From NCBI RefSeq assembly GCF_900114005.1, contig NZ_FORM01000003.1:124001-188000 (forward strand): a DNA stretch of 64,000 nucleotides. The letters are read 5' to 3'. Made by a program: the position numbers and the translations under genes. Within the stretch, counting starts at the first letter, position 1. The number at the start of each line of letters is the position of its first letter. A model generated the notes under the pieces. That model was not told the DNA's origin. It made no database searches and saw nothing but the letters and a program-made list of their open reading frames with translations. Source of the stretch: Olleya namhaensis (GTDB lineage Bacteria; Bacteroidota; Bacteroidia; Flavobacteriales; Flavobacteriaceae). This document shows, piece by piece, positions 8,293 to 15,846 of this stretch.

Positions 8293-9459
8293 ATGGAATT
8301 TTTAAAAAACATTGAAAGAAGTATTTCAAACTCACTTGGAGATAATTTGACTAATGCTTTGGGTGCTTTACTTATATTAATAATAGGAATCTTTGTCGCT
8401 AAATTTGTAAAAAAAATAATTACAAAATTAGTAGCAAAAAGTGGTATAGATGCAAAACTTAAAAGCGATAAAGTAATATTGTCAAAACTAATTGGTAAGC
8501 TTATCTACTTTTTATTAATGATAATTGTGTTTATGCTAGCATTAGAAAAATTAGGAATGACTAACGTTCTTGAGCCATTAAAAATAATGCTTAATAAATT
8601 TTTAGGTTTTATTCCTAATATTATAGGAGCAGGATTAGTAGCTTACATAGGTTACATGCTTGCTAATGTAGTTTCAGAATTAGTAGAATTATCTGGAGAT
8701 ACTATTCAAAAATTTACACCAAAATTAAAATTACCAGAAAATATTAATCTTGTTAAAATTTTAAAACAAGTAGTATTCATTTTAATATTTATACCATTAT
8801 TAATTTCTGCATTAAACATTTTAAATATAGAAACTATTTCAGAGCCAGCAACACAAATGTTAAGTACGTTCTTTGCTGCTATTCCTAAAATATTATTAGC
8901 TGCAATTATTTTAATAGTATTTGTTGTCGCTGCAAAATTTATTTCTTCTTTATTAAAAGACCTTTTAAAAAGCATGAACTTAGACAGTACTTTAGAAAAA
9001 ATGAATATGAAAAGCTTATTTGGTAACACCAATGTAGCAACTGCTATTTCTAAAATAGTTTATGTTTTTATTATCCTTTTTGGATTAGTTACAGCTCTAG
9101 AAAAATTAGAATTCTCTCAATTAACATCTATTGTTGACACAGTAATTTCTTACGGTGGAAGAATCCTTTTCGGAATTGTAATTATTACACTTGGTATGTG
9201 GTTAGCTAATTTATTAACTTCTACAATAGCAAAGGGTAACAACGTTTTTGTAACTTCTATTATTAAAATAGCAATTATCGCTATTTTTCTAGCTATCGGA
9301 TTACGCTCTATGGGAATTGCTGATGAAATTGTAAACTTAGCATTCGGAATTACATTAGGTACAGTAGCACTTACAGTGGTATTATCTTTTGGACTTGGTG
9401 GTCGTGAAGCTGCAGGAAAACAAATGTCTAACATTTTAGACAGATTTAATAAAAAATAA
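8293..9459 (+). CDS. CmpX-like membrane protein with conserved TM helices (mechanosensitive channel family)
   Basis: A 388-residue inner-membrane protein with about eight to ten hydrophobic helices arranged as repeated units, each with a helix pair and an amphipathic linker. The last unit ends FGITLGTVALTVVLSFGLGGREAAGK, a hallmark of the conserved TM-helix domain (PF05552) of CmpX-like relatives of small-conductance mechanosensitive channels. The beta-domain of MscS is absent. It probably serves in osmotic or envelope stress, by analogy only. The gene is monocistronic with a strong terminator immediately after it. Confidence 0.8.
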   Translation: MEFLKNIERSISNSLGDNLTNALGALLILIIGIFVAKFVKKIITKLVAKSGIDAKLKSDKVILSKLIGKLIYFLLMIIVFMLALEKLGMTNVLEPLKIMLNKFLGFIPNIIGAGLVAYIGYMLANVVSELVELSGDTIQKFTPKLKLPENINLVKILKQVVFILIFIPLLISALNILNIETISEPATQMLSTFFAAIPKILLAAIILIVFVVAAKFISSLLKDLLKSMNLDSTLEKMNMKSLFGNTNVATAISKIVYVFIILFGLVTALEKLEFSQLTSIVDTVISYGGRILFGIVIITLGMWLANLLTSTIAKGNNVFVTSIIKIAIIAIFLAIGLRSMGIADEIVNLAFGITLGTVALTVVLSFGLGGREAAGKQMSNILDRFNKK

Positions 9460-9480
9460 TTTAAATTTCCTTTAAATTTA

Positions 9481-9514
9481 AAACTGCTCTAAAACATTAG
9501 AGCAGTTTTTTTTT
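9481..9514 (+). terminator. Intrinsic terminator
   Basis: 12-bp stem (9481-9492 with 9497-9508) around ACTGCTCTAA, followed by a T-run. It ends just before the rlmD promoter. Confidence 0.85.
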
Positions 9515-9516
9515 GA

Positions 9517-9524
9517 TATTTTTG
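9517..9524 (+). promoter_or_regulatory. -7 promoter element (TATTTTTG) giving a near-leaderless rlmD mRNA
   Basis: The last G is only 5 nt before the ATG at 9530, so transcription should begin within about 2 nt of the start codon. Confidence 0.6.
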
Positions 9525-9529
9525 CACTT

Positions 9530-10942
9530 ATGGCAAGACGAAATACAAAAAAACAAATTTTTACTAATGTAGAAGTTTTAGATGCTGCAGCTAAAGGAAA
9601 GACTGTAGCTAAAGCACCTGATGGACGTGTTATATTTTTACCAAACGCAGTACCAGGAGATATAGTAGATGTACAAACATTTAAAAAACGTAAGTCTTAT
9701 TTTGAAGGTAAGGCCACTGTTTTTCATAAATTAAGTGATAAACGTACAACTCCAGAATGTGAGCATTTTGGCGTTTGTGGGGGTTGCAAGTGGCAAGATA
9801 TGGGCTATGAGCACCAATTATATTACAAACAAAATGAAGTTACAAATAACCTAACCAGAATTGGTCATTTAGAGTTGCCAGAAGTAACTCCTATCCTACC
9901 GTCTGCAGAACAATATTTTTATAGAAATAAAATGGAGTTCTCTTTTAGCGATGCTAGATGGTTAACTTTAGAAGAAGTACAATCTGATAGAGATTTAGGA
10001 GACAGAAATGCACTTGGTTTTCATATTCCTGGAATGTGGGACAAAATATTAGATATTAAAAAATGTCATTTACAAGCAGATCCTTCTAACGCTATTAGAA
10101 ATGCAGTTAGAGATTTTTCTATTAAAAATGAACTAGAATTCTTTAATACTAGAAACCAAACCGGTTTATTACGTACTATGATGATACGTACGTCTTCTAC
10201 AGGCGATATAATGGTTGTTATTCAATTTTTTAAAGAAGATGTTGCAAAACGTGAATTGCTTTTAAATTATGTAGCCGAAACTTTTCCAGAAATAACATCA
10301 TTACAATATATTATTAACGAAAAAGCTAACGATACTATTTACGATCAAGATGTAATTTGCTTTAAAGGTGAAGATCATATTTTTGAAGAAATGGAAGGTT
10401 TGAAATTTAAGATAAATGCGAAGTCATTTTATCAAACCAATTCTAATCAAGCCTACGAGTTATATAAACTAACCCGTGAGTTTGCCGATTTAAAAGGAGA
10501 CGAATTAGTTTACGATTTATATACAGGTACCGGAACTATTGCTCAATTTGTATCTAAAAAAGCTAAAAAAGTGGTTGGTGTAGAAGCTGTACCAGATGCT
10601 ATTAGTGCAGCAAAAGAAAATGCTGAACGCAATAATATTACAAATTGCGAGTTTTTTGTAGGAGACATGAAAAACGTTTTTAACCAAGAGTTTATAAATA
10701 CTCATGGTCAACCAGACGTTATTATTACAGATCCACCAAGAGACGGAATGCATAAAGATGTGGTACAACAAATACTAAATATTGCGCCACAAAAAATAGT
10801 ATATGTAAGTTGTAATAGTGCGACGCAAGCTAGAGATTTAGAGTTAATGAAAGACATCTATAACATTACTAAAGTGCAAGCTGTAGATATGTTTCCGCAA
10901 ACACACCATGTAGAAAATATTGTACTTTTAGAAAAGAAATAA
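9530..10942 (+). CDS. rlmD: 23S rRNA (uracil-C5)-methyltransferase RlmD-like
   Basis: A 470-residue class I SAM methyltransferase of the RumA/TrmA family, which methylates uracil C5 in 23S rRNA. An N-terminal TRAM domain (about 10-70) is followed by the [4Fe-4S] cysteines in CEHFGVCGGCKW (about 76-87). The Rossmann motif DLYTGTGTIAQF follows, then TDPPRDGMH and the nucleophile Cys in VYVSCNSAT. The start is fixed by the family-typical MARRNTKKQ and by the promoter 5 nt upstream. RlmD and RlmC-type specificity cannot be separated by eye. The following lipoprotein gene begins 13 nt later. Confidence 0.9.
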   Translation: MARRNTKKQIFTNVEVLDAAAKGKTVAKAPDGRVIFLPNAVPGDIVDVQTFKKRKSYFEGKATVFHKLSDKRTTPECEHFGVCGGCKWQDMGYEHQLYYKQNEVTNNLTRIGHLELPEVTPILPSAEQYFYRNKMEFSFSDARWLTLEEVQSDRDLGDRNALGFHIPGMWDKILDIKKCHLQADPSNAIRNAVRDFSIKNELEFFNTRNQTGLLRTMMIRTSSTGDIMVVIQFFKEDVAKRELLLNYVAETFPEITSLQYIINEKANDTIYDQDVICFKGEDHIFEEMEGLKFKINAKSFYQTNSNQAYELYKLTREFADLKGDELVYDLYTGTGTIAQFVSKKAKKVVGVEAVPDAISAAKENAERNNITNCEFFVGDMKNVFNQEFINTHGQPDVIITDPPRDGMHKDVVQQILNIAPQKIVYVSCNSATQARDLELMKDIYNITKVQAVDMFPQTHHVENIVLLEKK

Positions 10943-10954
10943 TTTACAACGTAA

Positions 10955-11476
10955 ATGAAACATTTAAAACTTTACTTAGTAGTATTGGTTGCCTCGTTTA
11001 GTCTTTTGACTTGTGAGCGTGACGATTTATGTCCAGAAACAACACCTACAACGCCAAGTCTAATTATTGATTTTTACAACAATAATGCGCAGGACAGTAG
11101 GAAAAATGCAACAAACCTATATGTAATTGGTCAGGATAATGAAGACGTTTTAGATGGTTATAATGTTGCAACCGTAAACCAAGTTGTGTTACCATTACGA
11201 ACAGACACAGATACTACAACATTTTCTTTAACCCGTAATACAGTTTTAGATGACGATGGTAATATTACCTCAGGTAATACAGATACAGTTACTATAACCT
11301 ACGCTACGGAAGACGTTTATGTCTCTAGAGCTTGTGGTTATAAAACTATATTTAAAAATGTAGTAGTAACAATAGATGGAGGTACGGATGCTAATTGGAT
11401 CATATTTGCACAACCAGAAAATGATAATTTAACAATTGAAGATGAAACAACAACACACTATTTCTTTTATCATTAG
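10955..11476 (+). CDS. DUF6452 family lipoprotein
   Basis: A 173-residue protein with a signal peptide and lipobox (SLLTC, Cys20) followed by ERDDLCPE. The body has TPSLIIDFYN, a central beta region and RACGYKTIFKN, the pattern of the DUF6452 family found beside DUF6048 genes in flavobacteria. It is probably anchored in the outer membrane or periplasm; function unknown. The gene starts 13 nt after rlmD and its last 35 nt overlap the next gene, so the three are likely one transcript. Confidence 0.8.
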   Translation: MKHLKLYLVVLVASFSLLTCERDDLCPETTPTTPSLIIDFYNNNAQDSRKNATNLYVIGQDNEDVLDGYNVATVNQVVLPLRTDTDTTTFSLTRNTVLDDDGNITSGNTDTVTITYATEDVYVSRACGYKTIFKNVVVTIDGGTDANWIIFAQPENDNLTIEDETTTHYFFYH

Positions 11477-12194
11477 TCTGTTTTTGTGCTGTAGTATAAC
11501 ATTACACGCACAAGAAGAAAAAGAAGAGGTCGCAATCAAAAAAGATAGTATCCAACTGCGCTATGGTTTGCGTTTAGGTACAGACGCTAGTAAATTAATT
11601 AGAACAGCTTTAGACGATGACTATTCTGGTTTTGAAATTAATGGTGATTACCGTTTGACTAAAGATCTATTTATTGCGGGAGAAATTGGTAATGAAGAAA
11701 AAACAACCACCAATGACTTTTTAGATGTTACTGCTAAAGGAAGCTACTTTAAAGTTGGTTTTGACTATAACCTTTATGATAATTGGGCAGGAGCGGATAA
11801 TATGATTTATTCAGGTTTTAGAATTGGAGCTAGTACTTTTAGTCAAACTAGAACTAGCTACACTGTTTATTCTACCAATCAATATTGGCAACCTCAATTC
11901 TCATCAACAGAGTCAATAGAATCTAGTGGCTTGTCTGCCATTTGGGTTGAATTAATATTAGGAATTAAAGCTGAAGTTTTTACTAATTTTTATATTGGTA
12001 TTAATGCGCAATTAAAAGGAATGATTACGCAAGACCAACCTGTAGATTTTGAAAATTTATTTGTTCCTGGATTTAACAAAACGTTTGATTCTGGTCGTAT
12101 CGGAGTTGGTTACGGATACAGTGTTTCCTATCTAATACCGCTTTTTAAGAAAAACAAAAACAGTGTAAAAACAAAAAAGGAAGTTGATAATTAA
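11442..12194 (+). CDS. DUF6048 family outer-membrane protein
   Basis: A 250-residue protein with a signal peptide (start MKQQHTISFIISLFLCC, cleavage after LHAQ). The rest is a predicted beta-barrel: alternating aromatic strands such as YGLRLGTDASKL, YFKVGFDYNLYDNW and GRIGVGYGYSVSY, as in DUF6048 proteins. It overlaps the DUF6452 gene by 35 nt in another frame. The pair is conserved and probably works together at the outer membrane. A TTG at 11436 lengthens the frame by two codons, but the ATG is preferred. The stop codon lies inside the terminator hairpin. Confidence 0.8.
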   Translation: MKQQHTISFIISLFLCCSITLHAQEEKEEVAIKKDSIQLRYGLRLGTDASKLIRTALDDDYSGFEINGDYRLTKDLFIAGEIGNEEKTTTNDFLDVTAKGSYFKVGFDYNLYDNWAGADNMIYSGFRIGASTFSQTRTSYTVYSTNQYWQPQFSSTESIESSGLSAIWVELILGIKAEVFTNFYIGINAQLKGMITQDQPVDFENLFVPGFNKTFDSGRIGVGYGYSVSYLIPLFKKNKNSVKTKKEVDN

Positions 12195-12212
12195 TCAACT
12201 TCCTTTTTTTTT
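12174..12212 (+). terminator. Intrinsic terminator overlapping the stop codon
   Basis: 10-bp stem GGAAGTTGAT/ATCAACTTCC (12179-12188 and 12194-12203) followed by nine T. The DUF6048 stop codon (12192-12194) falls in the loop and arm. Confidence 0.85.
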
Positions 12213-12230
12213 ATTAGCTATTTGTAATAA

Positions 12231-13391
12231 CTACTTATTCATGTACTTTCCTTTTTTACTTCCTGCGTAAATCTCGTATTTAACTAAACGTGATTCCAAC
12301 ATAGCATTCATTAAATGGATTTTTCTTGATGGTCTTAAACCAACATGTTTTAAAGCCTCTAAATTAGAAGTAATAAACCAAGCATCTGTATTTGGATAAT
12401 TCTGCTTTAAAGTATCTCCTATATTCTTGTAAAAGCTCTCCATTTCAATATCAAGACGTTCTCCGTACGGTGGGTTAAATACCATATGTAATTTTGACTC
12501 CCCTCCTCTTTGTGTCTTAAAAAAGTCTTCGTGCTGTATTGTTATAAAATCCTCTAAGTGCGCATTTGCAATGTTTTCCTTAGCTTTTGTAACTGCACTT
12601 GGAGACTTATCATAGCCTACTATTTTATGATGAAAATCTCTAGTCTTTTTAATTAAAGACTCTTCTATTTTTTCAAATAAATCTACATCCCAATCGTTCC
12701 AACGCTCAAAAGCAAACTCTTTACGCATTAAATTTGGTGGTATATTACAAGCAATCATAGCAGCTTCTGCTAAAATAGTTCCACTACCACACATTGGGTC
12801 TATAAAATCGGATTGTCCATCCCAACCTGACAACATAATAATCCCTGCTGCCAACACCTCGTTAATAGGTGCAATATTGGTTGCTAATTTATAACCCCGT
12901 TTGTGTAAAGAATCTCCAGAAGAATCTAAGGAAATATTACACTCTTCCCTATCAATATGGACGTTAATTTTAACATCCGGAAACTTTAAGTCTACATTTG
13001 GACGCTCTCCAGTTTCGTCCCTAAACTTATCGACAATGGCATCTTTAGTTTTTTGTGCTATATATAAAGAGTGTGTAAACACCGTAGAATTTATTGTAGC
13101 ATCAACAGCTAATGTTCCTGACGACTTCAAATAAGGCGTCCAGTCCATTTTATAAACCTGATCATATAGATCTTTTTCTGTTTGAATTTTAAAACTATGT
13201 ATCGGTTTTAAAATTTTTGTTGCTGTACGCAAAGCCAAATTACTTTTGTACATAAATCCTTTATCCCCAACAAATGACACGTTACGAACACCGATTTTTA
13301 CATCGCGCGCACCCAATTGTGTTAACTCTTTTGCTAGTAACTCTTCAAAGCCAAATAAAGTTTTGGCAACCATCTTGAAATTTTCTTCCAT
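12231..13391 (-). CDS. rlmL: THUMP-domain class I SAM RNA methyltransferase (RlmL N-terminal-like)
   Basis: A 386-residue enzyme. Residues about 1-60 form a ferredoxin-like region, about 60-160 a THUMP RNA-binding domain, and 165-386 the UPF0020 Rossmann methyltransferase with DPMCGSGTILAEAA and the N6/N2-amine catalytic motif FNPPYGER. It matches the N2-guanine methyltransferase half of E. coli RlmL, without the RlmK half. It probably makes m2G in 23S rRNA; a tRNA target (Trm14-like) is possible. A TATTTTTG box (13412-13419) lies 20 nt upstream, back to back with the promoter for the next gene. Confidence 0.88.
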   Translation of the reverse strand: MEENFKMVAKTLFGFEELLAKELTQLGARDVKIGVRNVSFVGDKGFMYKSNLALRTATKILKPIHSFKIQTEKDLYDQVYKMDWTPYLKSSGTLAVDATINSTVFTHSLYIAQKTKDAIVDKFRDETGERPNVDLKFPDVKINVHIDREECNISLDSSGDSLHKRGYKLATNIAPINEVLAAGIIMLSGWDGQSDFIDPMCGSGTILAEAAMIACNIPPNLMRKEFAFERWNDWDVDLFEKIEESLIKKTRDFHHKIVGYDKSPSAVTKAKENIANAHLEDFITIQHEDFFKTQRGGESKLHMVFNPPYGERLDIEMESFYKNIGDTLKQNYPNTDAWFITSNLEALKHVGLRPSRKIHLMNAMLESRLVKYEIYAGSKKGKYMNK

Positions 13392-13411
13392 TCTTTTCGT
13401 CTAATACTTTG

Positions 13412-13419
13412 CAAAAATA
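13412..13419 (-). promoter_or_regulatory. -7 promoter element (TATTTTTG) for the rlmL-like gene
   Basis: Minus-strand TATTTTTG, divergent from and 3 nt away from the plus-strand box at 13423-13430. Confidence 0.55.
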
Positions 13420-13422
13420 CTC

Positions 13423-13430
13423 TATTTTTG
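13423..13430 (+). promoter_or_regulatory. -7 promoter element (TATTTTTG) for the structured leader and methyltransferase
   Basis: Plus-strand TATTTTTG. Transcription would start near 13434, giving a leader of about 125 nt that contains the structured element at 13458-13548. Confidence 0.5.
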
Positions 13431-13457
13431 CCGGAAATATAACCTTTATAAATAATT

Positions 13458-13548
13458 GGGTTAAGGATGGAGCAATTTGTTTGAGCTCCTCGGAGAGAGC
13501 GAGTTGTGAGAGCCTGATAAACTGTAGCTTAAGCGGAAGTTTAAACCC
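13458..13548 (+). ncRNA. Structured leader element (copy A of a repeated RNA-like element)
   Basis: Outer stem GGGTT/AACCC (13458-13462, 13544-13548) closes two inner stems: GGAGC/GCTCC (13469-13473, 13485-13489) and AAACT/AGTTT (13519-13523, 13538-13542). The last stem encloses TGTAGCTTAAGCGGA. The same loop recurs at 59766-59854, where the enclosing stem has different but still paired bases. It lies in the leader of a SAM-dependent methyltransferase gene. Riboswitch, mobile repeat or sRNA are all possible. Confidence 0.5.
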
Positions 13549-13560
13549 CAAAAATAAAAT

Positions 13561-14292
13561 ATGAATAAAAACGATAAAAAATGGTACGCATCATGGTTTG
13601 ATAGTCCATTTTACCACATACTTTACAAAGATAGAGATCATACTGAAGCTGAGCATTTTATGACTAGTTTAACGGAATATTTAAATCTTCCTGAGGAAGG
13701 TAAAATATTGGATTTAGCTTGTGGTAAAGGTAGACATGCGCTGTATTTAAACTCGATTGGATACAATGTTACTGGTGCAGATTTATCAGAAAACAGTATT
13801 AATCATGCTAAGCAATTTGAAAATGACACATTGCATTTTAAAGTGCATAATATGTGTGAGCCTTTCGGCGAAACTTTTGATGCTGTGTTTAATTTGTTTA
13901 CTAGTTTTGGATATTTTGAAAACGAATCTGACAATTTAGCGACTATAAAAGCTATTAAAGCCAATTTAAACGATTCTGGTTTTGGTGTTATTGATTTTAT
14001 GAATACCGAGTTTATTATTGACAACCTGGTTCCCGAAAACGTTAAAACGGTAGAGGGTATTGACTTTTTACAAAAAAGACGAGTAGAAAACGGATACATT
14101 ATTAAAGACATTAGCTTTACGGCAGATGGCGAAGAGTATCAGTTTCAAGAGCGTGTTAAAGCTTTTAGCTTAGCTGATTTTGAAGCTTTGTTTGAACAAG
14201 CCGGTGTTTATTTATTAGATATTTTTGGAGATTATAAATTAAATAAATTTCATAAAAAAACATCTGATCGCTTAATCATGATTATCAAGTAA
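13561..14292 (+). CDS. Class I SAM-dependent methyltransferase
   Basis: A 243-residue Rossmann-fold methyltransferase with the SAM-binding motif ILDLACGKGRHALYL (about 43-57), the acidic ribose-binding ADLSENSI, and FNLFTSFGYFEN as motif IV. No substrate-specific domain is present. The N-terminus (KKWYASWFDSPFYHILY) is typical of flavobacterial members. Genes of this sort sit next to ZIP transporters as here, with 17 nt between them. The long leader contains a structured element. The substrate is unknown. Confidence 0.85.
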   Translation: MNKNDKKWYASWFDSPFYHILYKDRDHTEAEHFMTSLTEYLNLPEEGKILDLACGKGRHALYLNSIGYNVTGADLSENSINHAKQFENDTLHFKVHNMCEPFGETFDAVFNLFTSFGYFENESDNLATIKAIKANLNDSGFGVIDFMNTEFIIDNLVPENVKTVEGIDFLQKRRVENGYIIKDISFTADGEEYQFQERVKAFSLADFEALFEQAGVYLLDIFGDYKLNKFHKKTSDRLIMIIK

Positions 14293-14309
14293 GTAATTTA
14301 GTAAAACAA

Positions 14310-14981
14310 ATGCAAAATTTTATTTTTCCCATTATAGCTGTTGTTTTAGGGTATTTAATAGTCTTATTATTTAAGCCTAAACATAACCGCAGTCTTAAAT
14401 TACTACTAGCGTTTAGTGGTTCTTTTTTACTGTCAATTACCGTTTTTGATTTTTTACCTGAAGTGTATAATAGTTTTGATAAACCTATTGGTTTGTTTAT
14501 CATGATTGGTATATTATTACAAATTATACTAGAGTTTTTCTCTAAAGGAGCAGAACATGGTCATGTCCATATTGACAAAAGTAGTGTTGATTTTCCTTGG
14601 TTATTATTTATAAGTTTAAGTATACATAGTGTTTTAGAAGGCATCCCTATCGAGGCACATGACCATTTAATTTATGGTGTAATTATCCATAAACTACCTG
14701 TAGCTATAATATTATCAACCTTTTTTCTAGCTTCAAACTTAAGCAAGTCTAAAAGTATTATGTTTTTATTACTGTTTGCATTAATGACGCCTTTAGGAGT
14801 GTTTTTATCAATGCAATTTCAGTTTTTTGAAAACTATTATTATGAAGTTTCTGCTTTGGTTATTGGTATATTTTTACATATTAGTACCACCATTTTATTT
14901 GAAAGTAGCGAAGGGCATAAATTTAATTTAGCTAAACTAAGTACCATTATTTTAGGTATTATAATTGCCTATTTAATATAA
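14310..14981 (+). CDS. ZIP family divalent metal transporter
   Basis: A 223-residue membrane protein with about seven to eight helices. The ZIP metal-site motifs are present: HSVLEGIPIE in helix 4 and HKLPVAIIL in helix 5, with a His-containing cytoplasmic loop (EHGHVHID) between helices 3 and 4. ZIP proteins import zinc or other divalent metals into the cytoplasm. The length is on the short side of the family. It follows the methyltransferase gene by 17 nt and is probably co-transcribed. The metal is inferred from the family only. Confidence 0.87.
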   Translation: MQNFIFPIIAVVLGYLIVLLFKPKHNRSLKLLLAFSGSFLLSITVFDFLPEVYNSFDKPIGLFIMIGILLQIILEFFSKGAEHGHVHIDKSSVDFPWLLFISLSIHSVLEGIPIEAHDHLIYGVIIHKLPVAIILSTFFLASNLSKSKSIMFLLLFALMTPLGVFLSMQFQFFENYYYEVSALVIGIFLHISTTILFESSEGHKFNLAKLSTIILGIIIAYLI

Positions 14982-15055
14982 CGAAGCGTTAACCTTATAA
15001 AAATATAAACTAACACGTTTATAAACTTTAACCGTGTTAATACAGTAATATATCT

Positions 15056-15484
15056 ATGTTTTCAAAAGAAGAATCAAGAGAGATAAAAGAGTTGTTTTGG
15101 ACTAGTTTTGGAAAATCTTTTCCAAGAAAATGGACCCTATACAACACTAAACTAAAAGGCTTAAGCTTCAAGTTTTATTTTGATAATAAAAAAGCTTTTG
15201 TAACATTAGACCTTGAAGATGATCTTGAAAACCGCATTAATTACTGGGAAAAACTAGTATCTCTAAAATCTATTTTGTTAGATCAATATCTTCCCGAAGC
15301 TATTTATGACGAAGAATATATACTAGATAATGGAAAAGAAATCTCTAGAATTTATGTGCCCTTAGAGCAAAAAGTATCTATACATAACAAAAACTCTTGG
15401 CAAGAAGTAATGGTGTTTTTTAATACACACATGGCGCTTTTTGAAGACTTTTTTGAAGAGTATAAAGATATTCTAGAAGATTAA
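15056..15484 (+). CDS. DUF4268 domain-containing protein
   Basis: A 142-residue soluble protein beginning MFSKEESREIKELFWTSFGK, with WTLYNTKLKGLSFKFYF and the acidic end FFEEYKDILED. This matches the DUF4268 family, which is often linked to nuclease-like folds but is uncharacterised. No signal peptide is present and the gene stands alone. No clear promoter box was found in the 74 nt upstream. Confidence 0.8.
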   Translation: MFSKEESREIKELFWTSFGKSFPRKWTLYNTKLKGLSFKFYFDNKKAFVTLDLEDDLENRINYWEKLVSLKSILLDQYLPEAIYDEEYILDNGKEISRIYVPLEQKVSIHNKNSWQEVMVFFNTHMALFEDFFEEYKDILED

Positions 15485-15720
15485 ACCTACTCCATTTTTT
15501 ATCAAAAATAGCTGTTTTAATTGTGTTAGGTACAATTAAAAATAACGACTTAGTATTTGTGTGTTTTATTTTAAAAAGATTAATTACAGTACGTTTTACT
15601 ATTTTAATCTTTTTAAAAGTAAATGGTATACAGTACTAGTTATAGTCAATTGACAAAGTTTCCTCAATACCAAATAACAGTTTTAGTGTTATTTTCATAC
15701 GCTATATATCACGTTTAATT

Positions 15721-15757
15721 ATTGGTTTAAAAATATATTTATTCTTTTTAAACCAAT
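15721..15757. repeat. Perfect 13-bp inverted repeat
   Basis: ATTGGTTTAAAAA (15721-15733) and TTTTTAAACCAAT (15745-15757) are separated by 11 nt. The centre is about 105 nt before the predicted egtB transcript start, so it could be an operator or a terminator-like hairpin. There is no adjacent gene end within 200 nt. Confidence 0.6.
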
Positions 15758-15832
15758 AGTATTGATGTGTAAAATAACGTTAAAATAAATTTAAATTCGG
15801 ACTAATAATTAAACCTTTAGCCAATTACTTGT

Positions 15833-15840
15833 TATATTTG
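15833..15840 (+). promoter_or_regulatory. -7 promoter element (TATATTTG) for the egt operon
   Basis: The last G is 7 nt before the egtB ATG at 15847, predicting a leader of only about 3 nt. The box overlaps a TTG-initiated upstream extension and excludes it. Confidence 0.6.
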
Positions 15841-15846
15841 AGAAGC

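Larger units (their letters stand above)
15485..15846. other. AT-rich intergenic region upstream of egtB
   Basis: No gene is seen. The region holds a perfect 13-bp inverted repeat (15721-15733 and 15745-15757) and, at its end, the egtB promoter box. Confidence 0.5.
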
